Shown: positions 55,101 to 64,000 of the stretch, in pieces
Numbering within the stretch: position 1 is the first letter of the stretch
Layout of the letters: each line of letters begins with the position of its first letter
From: Pseudocitrobacter corydidari
GTDB lineage: Bacteria; Pseudomonadota; Gammaproteobacteria; Enterobacterales; Enterobacteriaceae
Assembly: GCF_021172065.1 (NCBI RefSeq)
Contig: NZ_CP087880.1
Coordinates: 558,001 to 622,000 of the forward strand
Direction of reading: 5' to 3'
Length of the DNA: 64,000 nucleotides
Made by a program: the position numbers and the translations under genes
Notes under the pieces: model-generated
What the model was told of the DNA's origin: nothing
Seen by the model: the letters and a program-made list of their open reading frames with translations, nothing else
Database searches by the model: none

Positions 55101-56000
55101 CTAGCGCAATAGCTGACAATCTGGCGGCAGGCGCGCGCGGAGCGCATCCGATAAAATATCGATGCGAAACGTCTGCCCGCTAAGCGGCTCACCGTCAAGG
55201 TTAAAGGTCATCGAATGCGGCGAGGTGATTTCTATCCAGCCAGAGCGCCCGCGCACCAGGTGCGGGTTATCTTCCTGCTGTGTAATGGTGGTGAAAATGG
55301 CAGGCAGCAACTCTTCCCCGGTAATCACCAGTAAATCCAGCAGCCCGTCATTAATCAGCGCGTCAGGGCAGAGTGGCTGTCCGCCGCCTGCCTGACGCCC
55401 GTTGCCAATACCAATCACCAGCGCATCACCCTGCCAGTGGAAATTTTCACCACGAATTTCACAGCGGTCGGGTTTAAGGGTATCCATGCGCATTAACCCG
55501 TGAATCAAATACGATACCCCGCCCAGTGCCGCTTTCAGTTTTTCTGGGGTTTCGGTCGTAATACGCGTACCAAACCCCCCCGTCGCCATATTAATAAAGC
55601 AGGTTTTATCGTTCACGCGTGCAGTATCAATCGGCACATCGCGCCCGGAAATTGCCAGACGCAGGGCTTTCTCCAGATCCATGGGAATACCGACGCTGGT
55701 GGCGAAATCATTAGCGGTGCCGAGGGGCAGAATCCCCAACGCCGGGGCATTGGCGTCTTTCAACTCAATCAGCGCGGTAGCGATTTCATTAATGGTGCCG
55801 TCGCCGCCGCCGGAAATCACCGTCGCGACGCCAAGCTGCAGCGCTTCCTGGATATAGCGCGGCGCATCGCCTTTCTCCCAGGTGACGCGAACATGAAGTT
55901 CAGCGCCTTCTTTGCGCAGGGTATCAACCGCCTGACGCAACTGCGGATTATCCGTGCTCTTGCCATTGAGGATCAATAAGCTGGCGGGAAAGTTGGTCAT
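55101..56000 (-). CDS. yegS: lipid kinase YegS
   Basis: The 299 residues equal the length of E. coli YegS, a diacylglycerol-kinase-like enzyme reported to phosphorylate phosphatidylglycerol in vitro. The nucleotide-binding motif [20 protein letters not shown] is near residue 60, followed by [13 protein letters not shown]. The C-terminal sandwich ends [23 protein letters not shown]. It is transcribed leftward, downstream of cyaR. Confidence 0.95.
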   Translation of the reverse strand: MTNFPASLLILNGKSTDNPQLRQAVDTLRKEGAELHVRVTWEKGDAPRYIQEALQLGVATVISGGGDGTINEIATALIELKDANAPALGILPLGTANDFATSVGIPMDLEKALRLAISGRDVPIDTARVNDKTCFINMATGGFGTRITTETPEKLKAALGGVSYLIHGLMRMDTLKPDRCEIRGENFHWQGDALVIGIGNGRQAGGGQPLCPDALINDGLLDLLVITGEELLPAIFTTITQQEDNPHLVRGRSGWIEITSPHSMTFNLDGEPLSGQTFRIDILSDALRARLPPDCQLLR

Positions 56001-56096
56001 CCTTTTTCCTCGTTAATCAACGTAATAAAAGTATATGGCAGAAAAAGTATAGCGGGATAAGAACGAACTGATTTTCAGAAAAGGCAGGGGGCAGAT

Positions 56097-56182
56097 AAAA
56101 AATTAGCCTGCGTAAGGGAGATTACGCAGGCCAAGGAGGTGGTTCCTGGTACAGCTAGCATTTATGGGTTATGTTTTTCAGC
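56097..56182 (-). ncRNA. cyaR: small RNA CyaR
   Basis: The 86-base minus-strand sequence starts GCTGAAAAACATAACCCATA, includes GCTAGCTGTACCAGGAACC and the seed CCACCTCCTT, and ends in a terminator stem (GCCTGCGTAA / TTACGCAGGC) followed by a T-run. This is base for base the layout of E. coli CyaR, an Hfq-binding RNA activated by CRP-cAMP that represses ompX, nadE, luxS and others. Its place between yegQ and yegS is also as in E. coli. Confidence 0.97.
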
Positions 56183-56215
56183 GAAGCGATAATACCCGGA
56201 ATAAACAATTAGGTA

Positions 56216-56231
56216 TGTGATCCAATTCTAA
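56216..56231 (-). promoter_or_regulatory. CRP site of cyaR
   Basis: On the minus strand TTAGAATTGGATCACA carries one perfect half site (TCACA) and one weak half (TTAGA) with a six-base spacer. The centre is 41.5 bases upstream of the first base of CyaR, the standard class II CRP position. TATTAT lies in the -10 area. Confidence 0.8.
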
Positions 56232-56265
56232 GATTCTTCTCGCTTGCGAAATTACCCACTATGAA

Positions 56266-57627
56266 CTACTTGCTGTGCGGGTTACGCGTCGATTCGCCGT
56301 TGAAGTTGCGCATCAGCAGCGCGTACTCCAGAGCGATATCTTCCGGCACCGGCAGCCAGACAATGTGGCCATCGCCCGGTGCGACCGGTTTATCGGCACC
56401 TTTGGCATCGACCATCTGCTCCAGCGTAAAATTGACGTTACCCTGCGGGGTCATCAGTTCCAGGCTATCACCAACGGCGAATTTATTTTTCACCGCCACT
56501 TCCGCCAGTGCGCCTTTGCGCTGGCCGGTAAATTCACCAACAAACTGCTGGCGTTCAGAAACGGAGAAACCGTATTCGTAATTCTGGTAATCATCATGCG
56601 TATGACGACGCAGGAAGCCTTCGGTGTACCCGCGATGCGCCAGCCCTTCCAGGGTTTCCAGCAGGCTGGTGTCGAACGGTTTACCCGCAGCGGCATCGTC
56701 GATGGCTTTACGGTAGACCTGCGCGGTACGTGCGCAGTAGTAATAAGATTTGGTACGGCCTTCGATTTTCAGCGAATGCACGCCCATTTGCGTCAGACGC
56801 TCAACGTGGGCGATGGCGCGCAGATCTTTCGAATTCATGATGTAAGTGCCGTGCTCGTCTTCGAAGGCGGTCATGTACTCGCCCGGACGCTGCGCTTCTT
56901 CAATCATAAACACTTTATCGGTTGGCTCGCCGATACCCAGCGTCGGCTCAACGTTCTGCACCGGAATTGGCTCGTATTTGTGAACGATGTTGCCGACCAC
57001 ATCTTCCTTGCCTTCCTGCACGTTATATTCCCAACGGCAGGCGTTGGTGCAGGTGCCCTGGTTCGGGTCGCGCTTGTTGATATAGCCGGAAAGCAGGCAA
57101 CGACCAGAGTAGGCCATGCACAGTGCACCGTGAACGAAGATCTCAATCTCCATTTCCGGCACCTGGGTGCGAATTTCTTCGATCTCTTCCAGCGACAGTT
57201 CGCGGGAAAGAATGACGCGGGAAAGCCCCATCTGCTGCCAGAATTTCACCGTCGCCCAGTTCACGGCGTTCGCCTGCACGGAGAGGTGAATCTGCATATC
57301 CGGGAAATTCTCACGCACCAGCATGATAAGACCCGGATCGGACATAATCAGCGCATCCGGCCCCATATCCACCACCGGCTTCAGATCACGAATAAAGGTT
57401 TTCAGCTTGGCGTTATGCGGTGCGATATTCACCACCACATAGAATTTTTTACCGAGCGCATGGGCTTCGTTAATGCCGAGCTGCAAATTTTCGTGATTGA
57501 ATTCGTTGTTGCGAACGCGCAGGGAGTAACGCGGTTGGCCCGCATAAACAGCATCCGCGCCATAAGCGAAAGCGTAACGCATATTTTTCAGCGTTCCCGC
57601 CGGGGAAAGGAGTTCCGGTTTAAACAT
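56266..57627 (-). CDS. trhP: tRNA hydroxylation protein TrhP (YegQ), U32 family
   Basis: The 453 residues equal E. coli YegQ. The U32 signature region is EIFVHGALCMAYSGRCLLSGYI followed by DPNQGTCTNACRWEY, which supplies Cys residues for a probable Fe-S cluster. The first residues MFKPELLSPAGTLKNMRYAFAYGADAVY are typical. It takes part in prephenate-dependent 5-hydroxylation of U34 in tRNAs. It lies upstream of cyaR with its own transcript. Confidence 0.96.
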   Translation of the reverse strand: MFKPELLSPAGTLKNMRYAFAYGADAVYAGQPRYSLRVRNNEFNHENLQLGINEAHALGKKFYVVVNIAPHNAKLKTFIRDLKPVVDMGPDALIMSDPGLIMLVRENFPDMQIHLSVQANAVNWATVKFWQQMGLSRVILSRELSLEEIEEIRTQVPEMEIEIFVHGALCMAYSGRCLLSGYINKRDPNQGTCTNACRWEYNVQEGKEDVVGNIVHKYEPIPVQNVEPTLGIGEPTDKVFMIEEAQRPGEYMTAFEDEHGTYIMNSKDLRAIAHVERLTQMGVHSLKIEGRTKSYYYCARTAQVYRKAIDDAAAGKPFDTSLLETLEGLAHRGYTEGFLRRHTHDDYQNYEYGFSVSERQQFVGEFTGQRKGALAEVAVKNKFAVGDSLELMTPQGNVNFTLEQMVDAKGADKPVAPGDGHIVWLPVPEDIALEYALLMRNFNGESTRNPHSK

Positions 57628-57747
57628 GATTTTCTCGTTCTGATGACAGGTCAGATCCGCGTCACGGTGTGCGCGGCAGGGAGGGTTCCCATACTTTTAG
57701 GGCGGGCATTGTAGCGCTGCGGGGAGAAGGAGTAAACCTTACCCCTG

Positions 57748-57825
57748 TTGCCGGATGGCGGCGATGCCTTATCCGGCCTACAGGTGAGTGGCGCCAGAGC
57801 TGATAAGCACAGCGCCATCAGGCAC
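57748..57825. repeat. pair of REP elements (BIME) between yegQ and baeR
   Basis: TTGCCGGATGGCGGCG with CCTTATCCGGCC at 57748-57779 is a classic REP palindrome. A second, diverged REP in opposite orientation follows at about 57799-57825 (CTGATAAGCACAGCGCCATC). They lie behind the baeR stop and can form the 3' end of the mdt-bae transcript. In E. coli yegP occupies this interval. Confidence 0.85.
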
Positions 57826-57835
57826 TATGCGAGGA

Positions 57836-58558
57836 TCATGCCATCCGGCACGCATCCGCTTCCCAGCGATATCCCACGCCATACACCGCGCGGATAAAAG
57901 ACTGTTCAGCGTCGAGCGCTTCCAGCTTGCGGCGCAGGTTTTTGATATGGCTGTCGATGGTGCGGTCGGTGACCACGCGATAGTCGTCGTAAAGGTGGTT
58001 CAGCAGCTGTTCGCGCGAGAAGACTTTTCCCGGCTCCTGCGACAGGGTTTTCAGCAGGCGGAATTCTGCGGGGGTTAAGTCCAGCAGGCGATCGCGCCAT
58101 GAGGCCTGAAAACGGTTTTCATCGACAATCAGCGGGCTTTGCGCGTCCAGCGCCTGCACATCGCGACGCGGCTTGCAGCGGCGCAGGATGGTTTTCACGC
58201 GCGCCACCACTTCACGCGGGCTGTAAGGTTTGCAGATGTAATCATCCGCACCGATTTCCAGCCCCAGCAGACGATCAATCTCTTCGATTTTGGCGGTGAC
58301 CATCACGATAGGCACTTCTGAGAAGCGACGAATTTCGCGGCACAGCGTCAGGCCATCGGTACCCGGTAGCATGAGATCCAGCAGGATCAGATCCGGCGGC
58401 GTGTCGTGCACAAAAGGCAGAACCTGATCACCGTGGCTGATAAGCGTTGGCGCGTAGTTGGCCGCCAGCAGATAATCAATCAGCAATTGCCCGAGCTTGG
58501 GTTCGTCCTCGACAATCAAAATGCGCGGGGTGTTTTCGTCTATCGGTAACTCAGTCAT
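57836..58558 (-). CDS. baeR: response regulator BaeR
   Basis: The 240 residues equal E. coli BaeR. The receiver has acidic residues in ILIVEDEPK and phosphoacceptor Asp61 in [10 protein letters not shown]. The OmpR-type winged helix is at about 135-235 ([44 protein letters not shown]). It activates mdtABCD, spy and other envelope-stress genes. It is translationally coupled to baeS by a four-base overlap. Confidence 0.97.
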   Translation of the reverse strand: MTELPIDENTPRILIVEDEPKLGQLLIDYLLAANYAPTLISHGDQVLPFVHDTPPDLILLDLMLPGTDGLTLCREIRRFSEVPIVMVTAKIEEIDRLLGLEIGADDYICKPYSPREVVARVKTILRRCKPRRDVQALDAQSPLIVDENRFQASWRDRLLDLTPAEFRLLKTLSQEPGKVFSREQLLNHLYDDYRVVTDRTIDSHIKNLRRKLEALDAEQSFIRAVYGVGYRWEADACRMA

Positions 58559-59982
58559 AACTCTCTCGATGTGTCGCGATCCAGCGGTAACTCTACTTTA
58601 ATGCTTACCCCGCCAAAAGGCGAATGGGCGGCATCAAGCTTTCCGCCGTGGGCGGTAACAATGTTTACGCAAATCGCCAGCCCCAGGCCGGAGCCGCCGC
58701 TGGCGCGGTTGCGCGATCCTTCAGTTCGGTAAAAACGCTCGCACAGCATGGCAAGCTGTTCATCGCTCACGCCCGGCCCGCTGTCGGCGAACTCAACTGC
58801 GACGTTTTGCAGCGTTTTTCTGGCGCGGATATGCACGTCACCGCCGCAGTCGGTGTAACGCAGGCTGTTTTCCAGCACGTTATTAAAAAGCTGCATCAGG
58901 CGGTCGCGATCGCCGAAGACCATTGCGCTATCGGGTAATGAAAGATGCAGCGTTAAGCCGCGGCTGGCCAAACGTTCGCGGAAAGCGCCAGCGGCAATTT
59001 CCAGCAGGGAAACGAGGTCAACCGGCGCTTTTTGATAAGCCAGCGCGCCTTCGTCGGACATCGAAAGCTGATGCAGATCGTTCACCAGTTTGGTCAGCGT
59101 GGCGACTTCCGCCTGCAACGATGCGACCGATTCCGGGGTGAACTTACGCACGCCATCCTGAATCGCTTCCAGCTCGCCGCGCAGCACTGCCAGCGGGGTT
59201 CGCAATTCATGAGAGATATCGGCCATAAAATCGCGGCGCATCTGCTGATTGCGGTCGAGCGTGCTGGCGAGCTGGTTGAAGTCCTGCGCCAGCCTGCCGA
59301 GTTCATCGCTGCCGCGCGCGTCAACGCGCGTCGAGAAATCGCCCGCCGCCAGTTTATGCGTGCCTTCCACCAGCCGTTTCACCGGAGCCAGTAAACCACG
59401 CGCCAGCGGGAAGGTCGCCAGGGCGGCGAGTAGCGTCGAGAGCGCGACAATCAGCCAACTGGTGCGGCGCTGCTGCTCGTCGAAATTAATATCCGTATTA
59501 CGCGTCAGGCGCTCCACTGGCGAGGCGATAACCGCACCGACTTCCAGCCCATTGACAACAATCGCGCGGCGGGTGCCGTCCGGCGGAACCGGCTCGCGTG
59601 GGCCTACCAGAACGCGCTCGCGCTGATCGACCACCCAAAACTGCGTGCGCCAGCCGTGCGGTGGCATGGATGGCCCCGGTGGCCCTGGCGGGCCCGGTGG
59701 GCGATGCTCGTCATTATTATCATGCTCGAACGAGCGCAAAATCTGGAAGATAAAGCGATCGTTATTACGCAGAAAACGCCAGTTACCGTGCTGCGCGTAC
59801 TGCTCCGCCAGCGCGTCACTCAGCAGTTCAAGGCGCTGCTCGTTGCCGTGCTTAATGTAATCAATAAACCCGCGTTCAAAACTGACGCGAACCGCCCAGT
59901 GCATCGTGATTAACAGCACGATGCAGGTGGCGAAGATGGCGAGGAAAAGTTTTCCGGTGATCCCCGGACGCCATAGTTTCAC
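58555..59982 (-). CDS. baeS: envelope-stress sensor kinase BaeS
   Basis: The 475-residue protein is eight longer than E. coli BaeS. First membrane helix at residues about 12-33, periplasmic sensor domain to about 170, second helix at about 172-192, then HAMP ([21 protein letters not shown]), dimerisation helix with [13 protein letters not shown] (His258) and the ATPase domain ([31 protein letters not shown]). The extra residues are a [12 protein letters not shown] stretch in the periplasmic domain. BaeS phosphorylates BaeR in response to indole, flavonoids, metals and spheroplasting. It overlaps both neighbours by four bases. Confidence 0.96.
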   Translation of the reverse strand: MKLWRPGITGKLFLAIFATCIVLLITMHWAVRVSFERGFIDYIKHGNEQRLELLSDALAEQYAQHGNWRFLRNNDRFIFQILRSFEHDNNDEHRPPGPPGPPGPSMPPHGWRTQFWVVDQRERVLVGPREPVPPDGTRRAIVVNGLEVGAVIASPVERLTRNTDINFDEQQRRTSWLIVALSTLLAALATFPLARGLLAPVKRLVEGTHKLAAGDFSTRVDARGSDELGRLAQDFNQLASTLDRNQQMRRDFMADISHELRTPLAVLRGELEAIQDGVRKFTPESVASLQAEVATLTKLVNDLHQLSMSDEGALAYQKAPVDLVSLLEIAAGAFRERLASRGLTLHLSLPDSAMVFGDRDRLMQLFNNVLENSLRYTDCGGDVHIRARKTLQNVAVEFADSGPGVSDEQLAMLCERFYRTEGSRNRASGGSGLGLAICVNIVTAHGGKLDAAHSPFGGVSIKVELPLDRDTSREL

Positions 59983-61394
59983 TGTTCACTCCTTTTTCGT
60001 CGGGCGATAACCACGTTTTTGGTGACGTCGTCAGGTACGCGGGCAAAAATCAGGGCGGGCAGGGCGATAATCAGCGCCATGCACAGATAGGTGTACATAA
60101 AGACCTGGTGCGTGGCGGTGCTGTCGGCGGCAACGTGCTGCTGGCCGAACATCCCCAGCAGTAAGCCCGCTACGGTAACGCCAATACTCATCGAGAGCTG
60201 CATGATCATCGACAGCAGGCTATTGCCGCTGCTGGCGTGTTCATCGGGTAAATCTTTCAGCGTCAGCGTGTTCATCGACGAGAAGCGGCTGGAGTTGACC
60301 ATCCCCTGAATAAACAGCACCAGCGGCAGCGCGTAATACCAGCCCGCCAGCGCTGTCGCCATAAACAACAGGCTGACCAGCGCGAGGCCAATGGTGGTGG
60401 TGACCAGCACATGGCGATAGCCAAAACGGTTAACCACCTGCACCACAATACGTTTCATCCCCATGCTGCCGAGCACCATCGGGATCATCATCAGCCCGGC
60501 GTGAAATGGCGAAAATCCAAGACCAATCTGCAAAAAGACCGGCGTCATAAAGGGCAGCATGCCGCTACCAATACGCCCGGCGAAACTGCCCGCCAGGCCG
60601 AGCGAAAACGTCGGCGTGCGAAAAAGCTTCAGGCTAAACAGCGCGTTGTCGTTGCCTTTGGCGTGCCAGAGATAAAACAGAATCGAGGCGACGCCGACGG
60701 CGACCAGAATCCCCAGCGTCAGACTTGAGATGCCAAGGCCTTTCTGCCCATCGAGTGCCAGCGTCAGCACCGCCATGCCCAGCGCCAGCACGATAAATCC
60801 GCTCAGGTCAAAGCGGCGGGTTTGTAGCGTGTAGTTGGGCATCAGCATCAGGGTGGCGATGCCGCCGATAATGCCGACCGGAATGTTTATCAGGAAGATC
60901 CAGTGCCAGGAGGCGTATTCCACCAGCACGCCGCCGAGCGCCGGGCCCAGCAGCGGTCCAACCTGGCCGGGCAGAGTGACGAAAGTCATCGCCGCCATAT
61001 ACTGCGAGCGAGGGACGATTTTCATCACCGTCAGCCTTCCTACGGGCACCATCATCGCGCCGCCTACGCCCTGTAATACGCGCGCCATCACCAGCTCATT
61101 GAGCGTGCCCGCCAGCGAGCAAAACAGCGACCCGGCGGTGAACAGCACAATGGCGGTGAAGAAGATATTGCGCACGCCCACTCTGTCCGCCAGCCAGCCG
61201 GAGGCGGGAAGCATCACCGCGACGGTCAGCACGTAAGAGACCACCACCATATGCATATGCAGCGGGCTCTCTCCAAGACTTGCCGCCATAGAGGGGAGGG
61301 CGGTGTTGACGATAGTGGTGTCCAGCGACTGCATAAAGAAGCCGAACGCCACTATCCACAGTTGCCAGCGCACGCTGGCCGGGAGTTCTGTCAT
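59979..61394 (-). CDS. mdtD: MFS transporter MdtD
   Basis: The 471 residues equal E. coli MdtD, a 14-helix DHA2-type major facilitator with [48 protein letters not shown] and [17 protein letters not shown]. It belongs to the mdtABCD-baeSR operon but is not needed for MdtABC drug resistance; in Salmonella and E. coli an iron-citrate export role has been proposed. The ATG is one base from the mdtC stop. Confidence 0.95.
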   Translation of the reverse strand: MTELPASVRWQLWIVAFGFFMQSLDTTIVNTALPSMAASLGESPLHMHMVVVSYVLTVAVMLPASGWLADRVGVRNIFFTAIVLFTAGSLFCSLAGTLNELVMARVLQGVGGAMMVPVGRLTVMKIVPRSQYMAAMTFVTLPGQVGPLLGPALGGVLVEYASWHWIFLINIPVGIIGGIATLMLMPNYTLQTRRFDLSGFIVLALGMAVLTLALDGQKGLGISSLTLGILVAVGVASILFYLWHAKGNDNALFSLKLFRTPTFSLGLAGSFAGRIGSGMLPFMTPVFLQIGLGFSPFHAGLMMIPMVLGSMGMKRIVVQVVNRFGYRHVLVTTTIGLALVSLLFMATALAGWYYALPLVLFIQGMVNSSRFSSMNTLTLKDLPDEHASSGNSLLSMIMQLSMSIGVTVAGLLLGMFGQQHVAADSTATHQVFMYTYLCMALIIALPALIFARVPDDVTKNVVIARRKRSEQ

Positions 61395-61395
61395 T

Positions 61396-64000
61396 TTACT
61401 CGGTTACCGATTGTCGGGATTTACGCGAAAAACGCAGGCGCAGACGATCGAAGAACAGATAAACCACCGGGGTGGTGTACAGCGTCAGCAACTGGCTGAC
61501 CACCAGGCCACCAACAATGGTGATCCCCAGCGGCTGACGCAGTTCCGAGCCGTCACCGCTGGAAATCACCAGCGGTAAGGCGCCAAACAGCGCCGCCAGG
61601 GTAGTCATCATAATCGGGCGAAAACGCAGCAGACAGGCCTGGAAAATCGCTTCTTCAGGCGACAGATTGCCGTTTCGCTGCGCCTCCAGCGCAAAATCGA
61701 CCATCATAATGGCGTTTTTCTTCACGATGCCAATTAATAGCATGATCCCAATAAGCGCGATTAGGCTGAATGGGGCATTGAACAGCTCCAGCGCCAGCAG
61801 AGCCCCGACGCCCGCCGACGGTAACGTGGAGAGAATAGTCAGTGGATGAACATAGCTCTCGTACAGCATACCCAGCACGATGTAGACGGTGGCGATGGCG
61901 GCGATAATCAAAATTATCTGCGAGTTCATCGTCTCCTGGAACACTTGTGCGGTACCGGCGAACGAGCCGCGTACCGTAGACGGCACGCCAAGCTGAGTCA
62001 TCGCGCGGTCAATCGCTTCGCTCGCTTCCGACAACGATTTCCCGGTTGGCAGGTTAAATGACACCGTCGACGCCGCCGATAATCCCTGATGGTTCACCGA
62101 CAGCGGTGCGTTAGCCGGCTGCCATTTGGCGAAGTAGGAAAGCGGAATCGCTTTGCCTTCGTTGTTAATGACGAACATTTTGTCCAGCGCGCTAACGTCC
62201 TGGGTGTAGACCGGATCCACTTCCATCACCACCTTATACTGGTTAAGCGGTTGATAGATGGTCGAAATCTGCCGCTGACCAAAGGCGTTGTTCAACAGAC
62301 TGTTGGCCGTCTGAACGCTGATACCGAGGCGCGACATGGTTTCCCGGTCATAAATCAGATCCATCTCGGCACCGTTATCTTCCTGATCCGAGTTCACGTC
62401 CGCCAGTTCCGGTAAGGCGGCCAGCGCTTTACGAATTTTCGGTTCCCACTCGCGCAGGGCGCTCAGGTCGTCAGAGAGTAGCGTGTACTGATAGCTGGCG
62501 TTGGACTGACGCCCGCCGACGCGGATATCCTGCACCGCCATCAGAAACAGGTTAGCGCCTGGCTCTTTCGCCAGCTTCTTACGCAGGCGGTCGATCACCT
62601 GCTGGGCTGAATCATGCCGTTCACCGCGTGATTTCAGGGTGATAAACATCATCCCGCTGTTCACCCGCGAGCCGCCGGTAAAGCCGGTCACGTTATCTAC
62701 CGCCGGATCTTCACGGATGATCTTCATGAAGTCCTGCAATTTTCCGCGCATCGCCTGGAAAGAGATGCTCTGGTCAGCCTGAATGCCGCCCATCAGCACG
62801 CCGGTATCCTGCTCCGGGAAGAAGGTTTTCGGAATGGCAATATAGAGCCAGACGTTCAGCGCAACGGTGGCGAGGAAAACCAGACCAACCATCCGCGAGT
62901 GTTTCAGCACCCAATGCAGGGACTTGCCGTAGCCCTGTTGCAGGCCAACCAGTAAACGCCCGAGACCTTTTTTGCGGGTGGGGGTATGGGCGGGCTGGCG
63001 CTTGAGCATCCAGCCACACATCATCGGCGTTAAGGTCAGCGACACGGCCAGCGAAATACCAATCGCCACCGACAGCGTTACCGCAAATTCACGCAGCAAG
63101 CGGCCCGGCAGCCCGTCCATCAGCAACAGCGGCAGGAATACTGCCACCAGCGACACGCTCATCGACAGCACCGTAAACCCGACTTCCCGGCTCCCCTGAA
63201 GGGCGGCCTGCATCGGTTTCATTCCGGTTTCGATATGGCGCGAGATGTTTTCCAGCACCACAATGGCATCATCTACCACGAATCCGGTGGCGATAGTGAG
63301 CGCCATCAACGACAGGTTATTCAGGCTGAAGCCGCACAAATACATCGCGGCGAAGGTGCCGATCAGCGAGACAGGAACGGCGACGGCGGGGATCAGCGTC
63401 GCGCGACCGGATCGCAGGAACAGGAATACCACCAGGATCACCAGCGCGACGGAAATCACCAGCGTCTGCTCGACCTCCTCGAGAGAGGCGCGAATCGTTG
63501 GCGAGCGATCCTGCGCGATTTGCAAATCAATCGCTGCCGGAATGGTCTGCTGAAGCTCCGGTAGTTCGGCGCGGATGGCGTCCACCGTTTCGATAATGTT
63601 GGCTTCCGGCAGTTTGCGGATCATCAACAAAATCGCCGGTTTGGCGTTGGTCATCCCGGCGTTACGCACGTCCTGCACCGAGTCTGTCACCGTCGCGACA
63701 TCGCCCAGGCGCACCGCCGCACCGTTGTTGTAATGGATGATTAACGGCTGGTATTCCGCTGCCGTCTTCAGTTCGTCGTTGGTCTGAATCTGCCAGCGAT
63801 GGGCGTTATCTTCCAGCGCCCCCTGCGGCTTACGCACGTTGGCATTGCTGATGGCGGTACGCACATCGTCCAGCGACACGCCCTGATTAAACAGCGCCTG
63901 CGGGTTCAGCCCCACGCGTACGGCGGGCAGTGAACTGCCGCCGACGTCGACATCACCCACGCCGTCAATCTGCGCGATGCTTTGCGCCAGCTGCGTCGAG
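61396..64000 (-). CDS. mdtC: RND multidrug efflux pump subunit MdtC, 5' end outside window
   Basis: This RND permease stays in frame to base 64000, and its N-terminus is outside the window. About 867 codons of the roughly 1025 of E. coli MdtC are present, beginning with [20 protein letters not shown]. Motifs include [43 protein letters not shown] (proton-relay Asp pair), [20 protein letters not shown] in the porter domain and [19 protein letters not shown]. MdtC forms a heterotrimer with MdtB and works with MdtA and TolC to export novobiocin, bile salts and others. BaeR should activate the operon. Confidence 0.97.
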   Translation of the reverse strand, partial: STQLAQSIAQIDGVGDVDVGGSSLPAVRVGLNPQALFNQGVSLDDVRTAISNANVRKPQGALEDNAHRWQIQTNDELKTAAEYQPLIIHYNNGAAVRLGDVATVTDSVQDVRNAGMTNAKPAILLMIRKLPEANIIETVDAIRAELPELQQTIPAAIDLQIAQDRSPTIRASLEEVEQTLVISVALVILVVFLFLRSGRATLIPAVAVPVSLIGTFAAMYLCGFSLNNLSLMALTIATGFVVDDAIVVLENISRHIETGMKPMQAALQGSREVGFTVLSMSVSLVAVFLPLLLMDGLPGRLLREFAVTLSVAIGISLAVSLTLTPMMCGWMLKRQPAHTPTRKKGLGRLLVGLQQGYGKSLHWVLKHSRMVGLVFLATVALNVWLYIAIPKTFFPEQDTGVLMGGIQADQSISFQAMRGKLQDFMKIIREDPAVDNVTGFTGGSRVNSGMMFITLKSRGERHDSAQQVIDRLRKKLAKEPGANLFLMAVQDIRVGGRQSNASYQYTLLSDDLSALREWEPKIRKALAALPELADVNSDQEDNGAEMDLIYDRETMSRLGISVQTANSLLNNAFGQRQISTIYQPLNQYKVVMEVDPVYTQDVSALDKMFVINNEGKAIPLSYFAKWQPANAPLSVNHQGLSAASTVSFNLPTGKSLSEASEAIDRAMTQLGVPSTVRGSFAGTAQVFQETMNSQIILIIAAIATVYIVLGMLYESYVHPLTILSTLPSAGVGALLALELFNAPFSLIALIGIMLLIGIVKKNAIMMVDFALEAQRNGNLSPEEAIFQACLLRFRPIMMTTLAALFGALPLVISSGDGSELRQPLGITIVGGLVVSQLLTLYTTPVVYLFFDRLRLRFSRKSRQSVTE

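Noticed and set aside
56275..57714. A 479-codon open frame on the plus strand opposite yegQ
   Set aside because: It mirrors the conserved yegQ gene codon for codon, has no ribosome site or family resemblance, and arises from the GC-biased third positions of the real gene.

Overview
The window is a chromosomal segment of a member of the Enterobacteriaceae. Gene content and protein lengths match the E. coli K-12 region from the osmF/yehYXW locus to mdtC almost gene for gene (osmF, yehYXW, mlrA, btsSR, yehS, metG, mrp, thiMD, yegWVUT, fbaB, yegS, cyaR, yegQ, baeRS, mdtDC). Between these conserved blocks lie lineage-specific insertions, and several K-12 genes that I would expect (rcnRA, yegX, yegP, yehE) are absent. 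This fits an Enterobacter/Lelliottia/Leclercia-like genome rather than Escherichia itself; the genus is inference. The first gene (DKNYY-repeat protein) and the last (mdtC) are cut by the window edges.

Left part (1-16.9 kb): osmF, the glycine-betaine binding protein, is separated from its own transporter genes yehY-yehX-yehW by a 7-kb leftward chaperone-usher fimbrial cluster (pilin, chaperone, usher, adhesin, second chaperone) with a divergent-side regulator of the CadC/ToxR type. Then come yohO, mlrA (curli/biofilm regulator), the pyruvate-sensing BtsS/BtsR pair and yehS.

Middle (17-28 kb): two related DUF1307-type proteins (one a lipoprotein), metG, a second fimbrial operon orthologous to yehDCBA placed between metG and mrp, mrp, and an RcnB-like periplasmic protein without rcnR/rcnA nearby. 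An oxidoreductase and a divergent LysR regulator follow.

Accessory metabolism (29-36 kb): a GntR regulator faces a five-gene operon: lone EIIC, lone EIIB, fused EIICB, a YhhX-like Gfo/Idh/MocA dehydrogenase and an unrecognised barrel-like protein. A perfect 31-bp palindrome lies between them. This is the best candidate for an undescribed catabolic system. Next is a fluoride-resistance operon (universal stress protein plus CrcB/Fluc channel) under a fluoride riboswitch. It sits back to back with the TPP riboswitch of thiM-thiD.

Right part (38-64 kb): a hok/mok/sok type I toxin locus; an adenine deaminase-permease pair with a PurR-like box and a divergent LysR regulator; yegW and yegTUV; fbaB; an enolase-superfamily enzyme with a complete oligopeptide-type ABC importer; tandem REP repeats; yegS; the sRNA CyaR with a well-placed CRP site; yegQ (trhP); and the baeSR-mdtCD envelope-stress/efflux operon.
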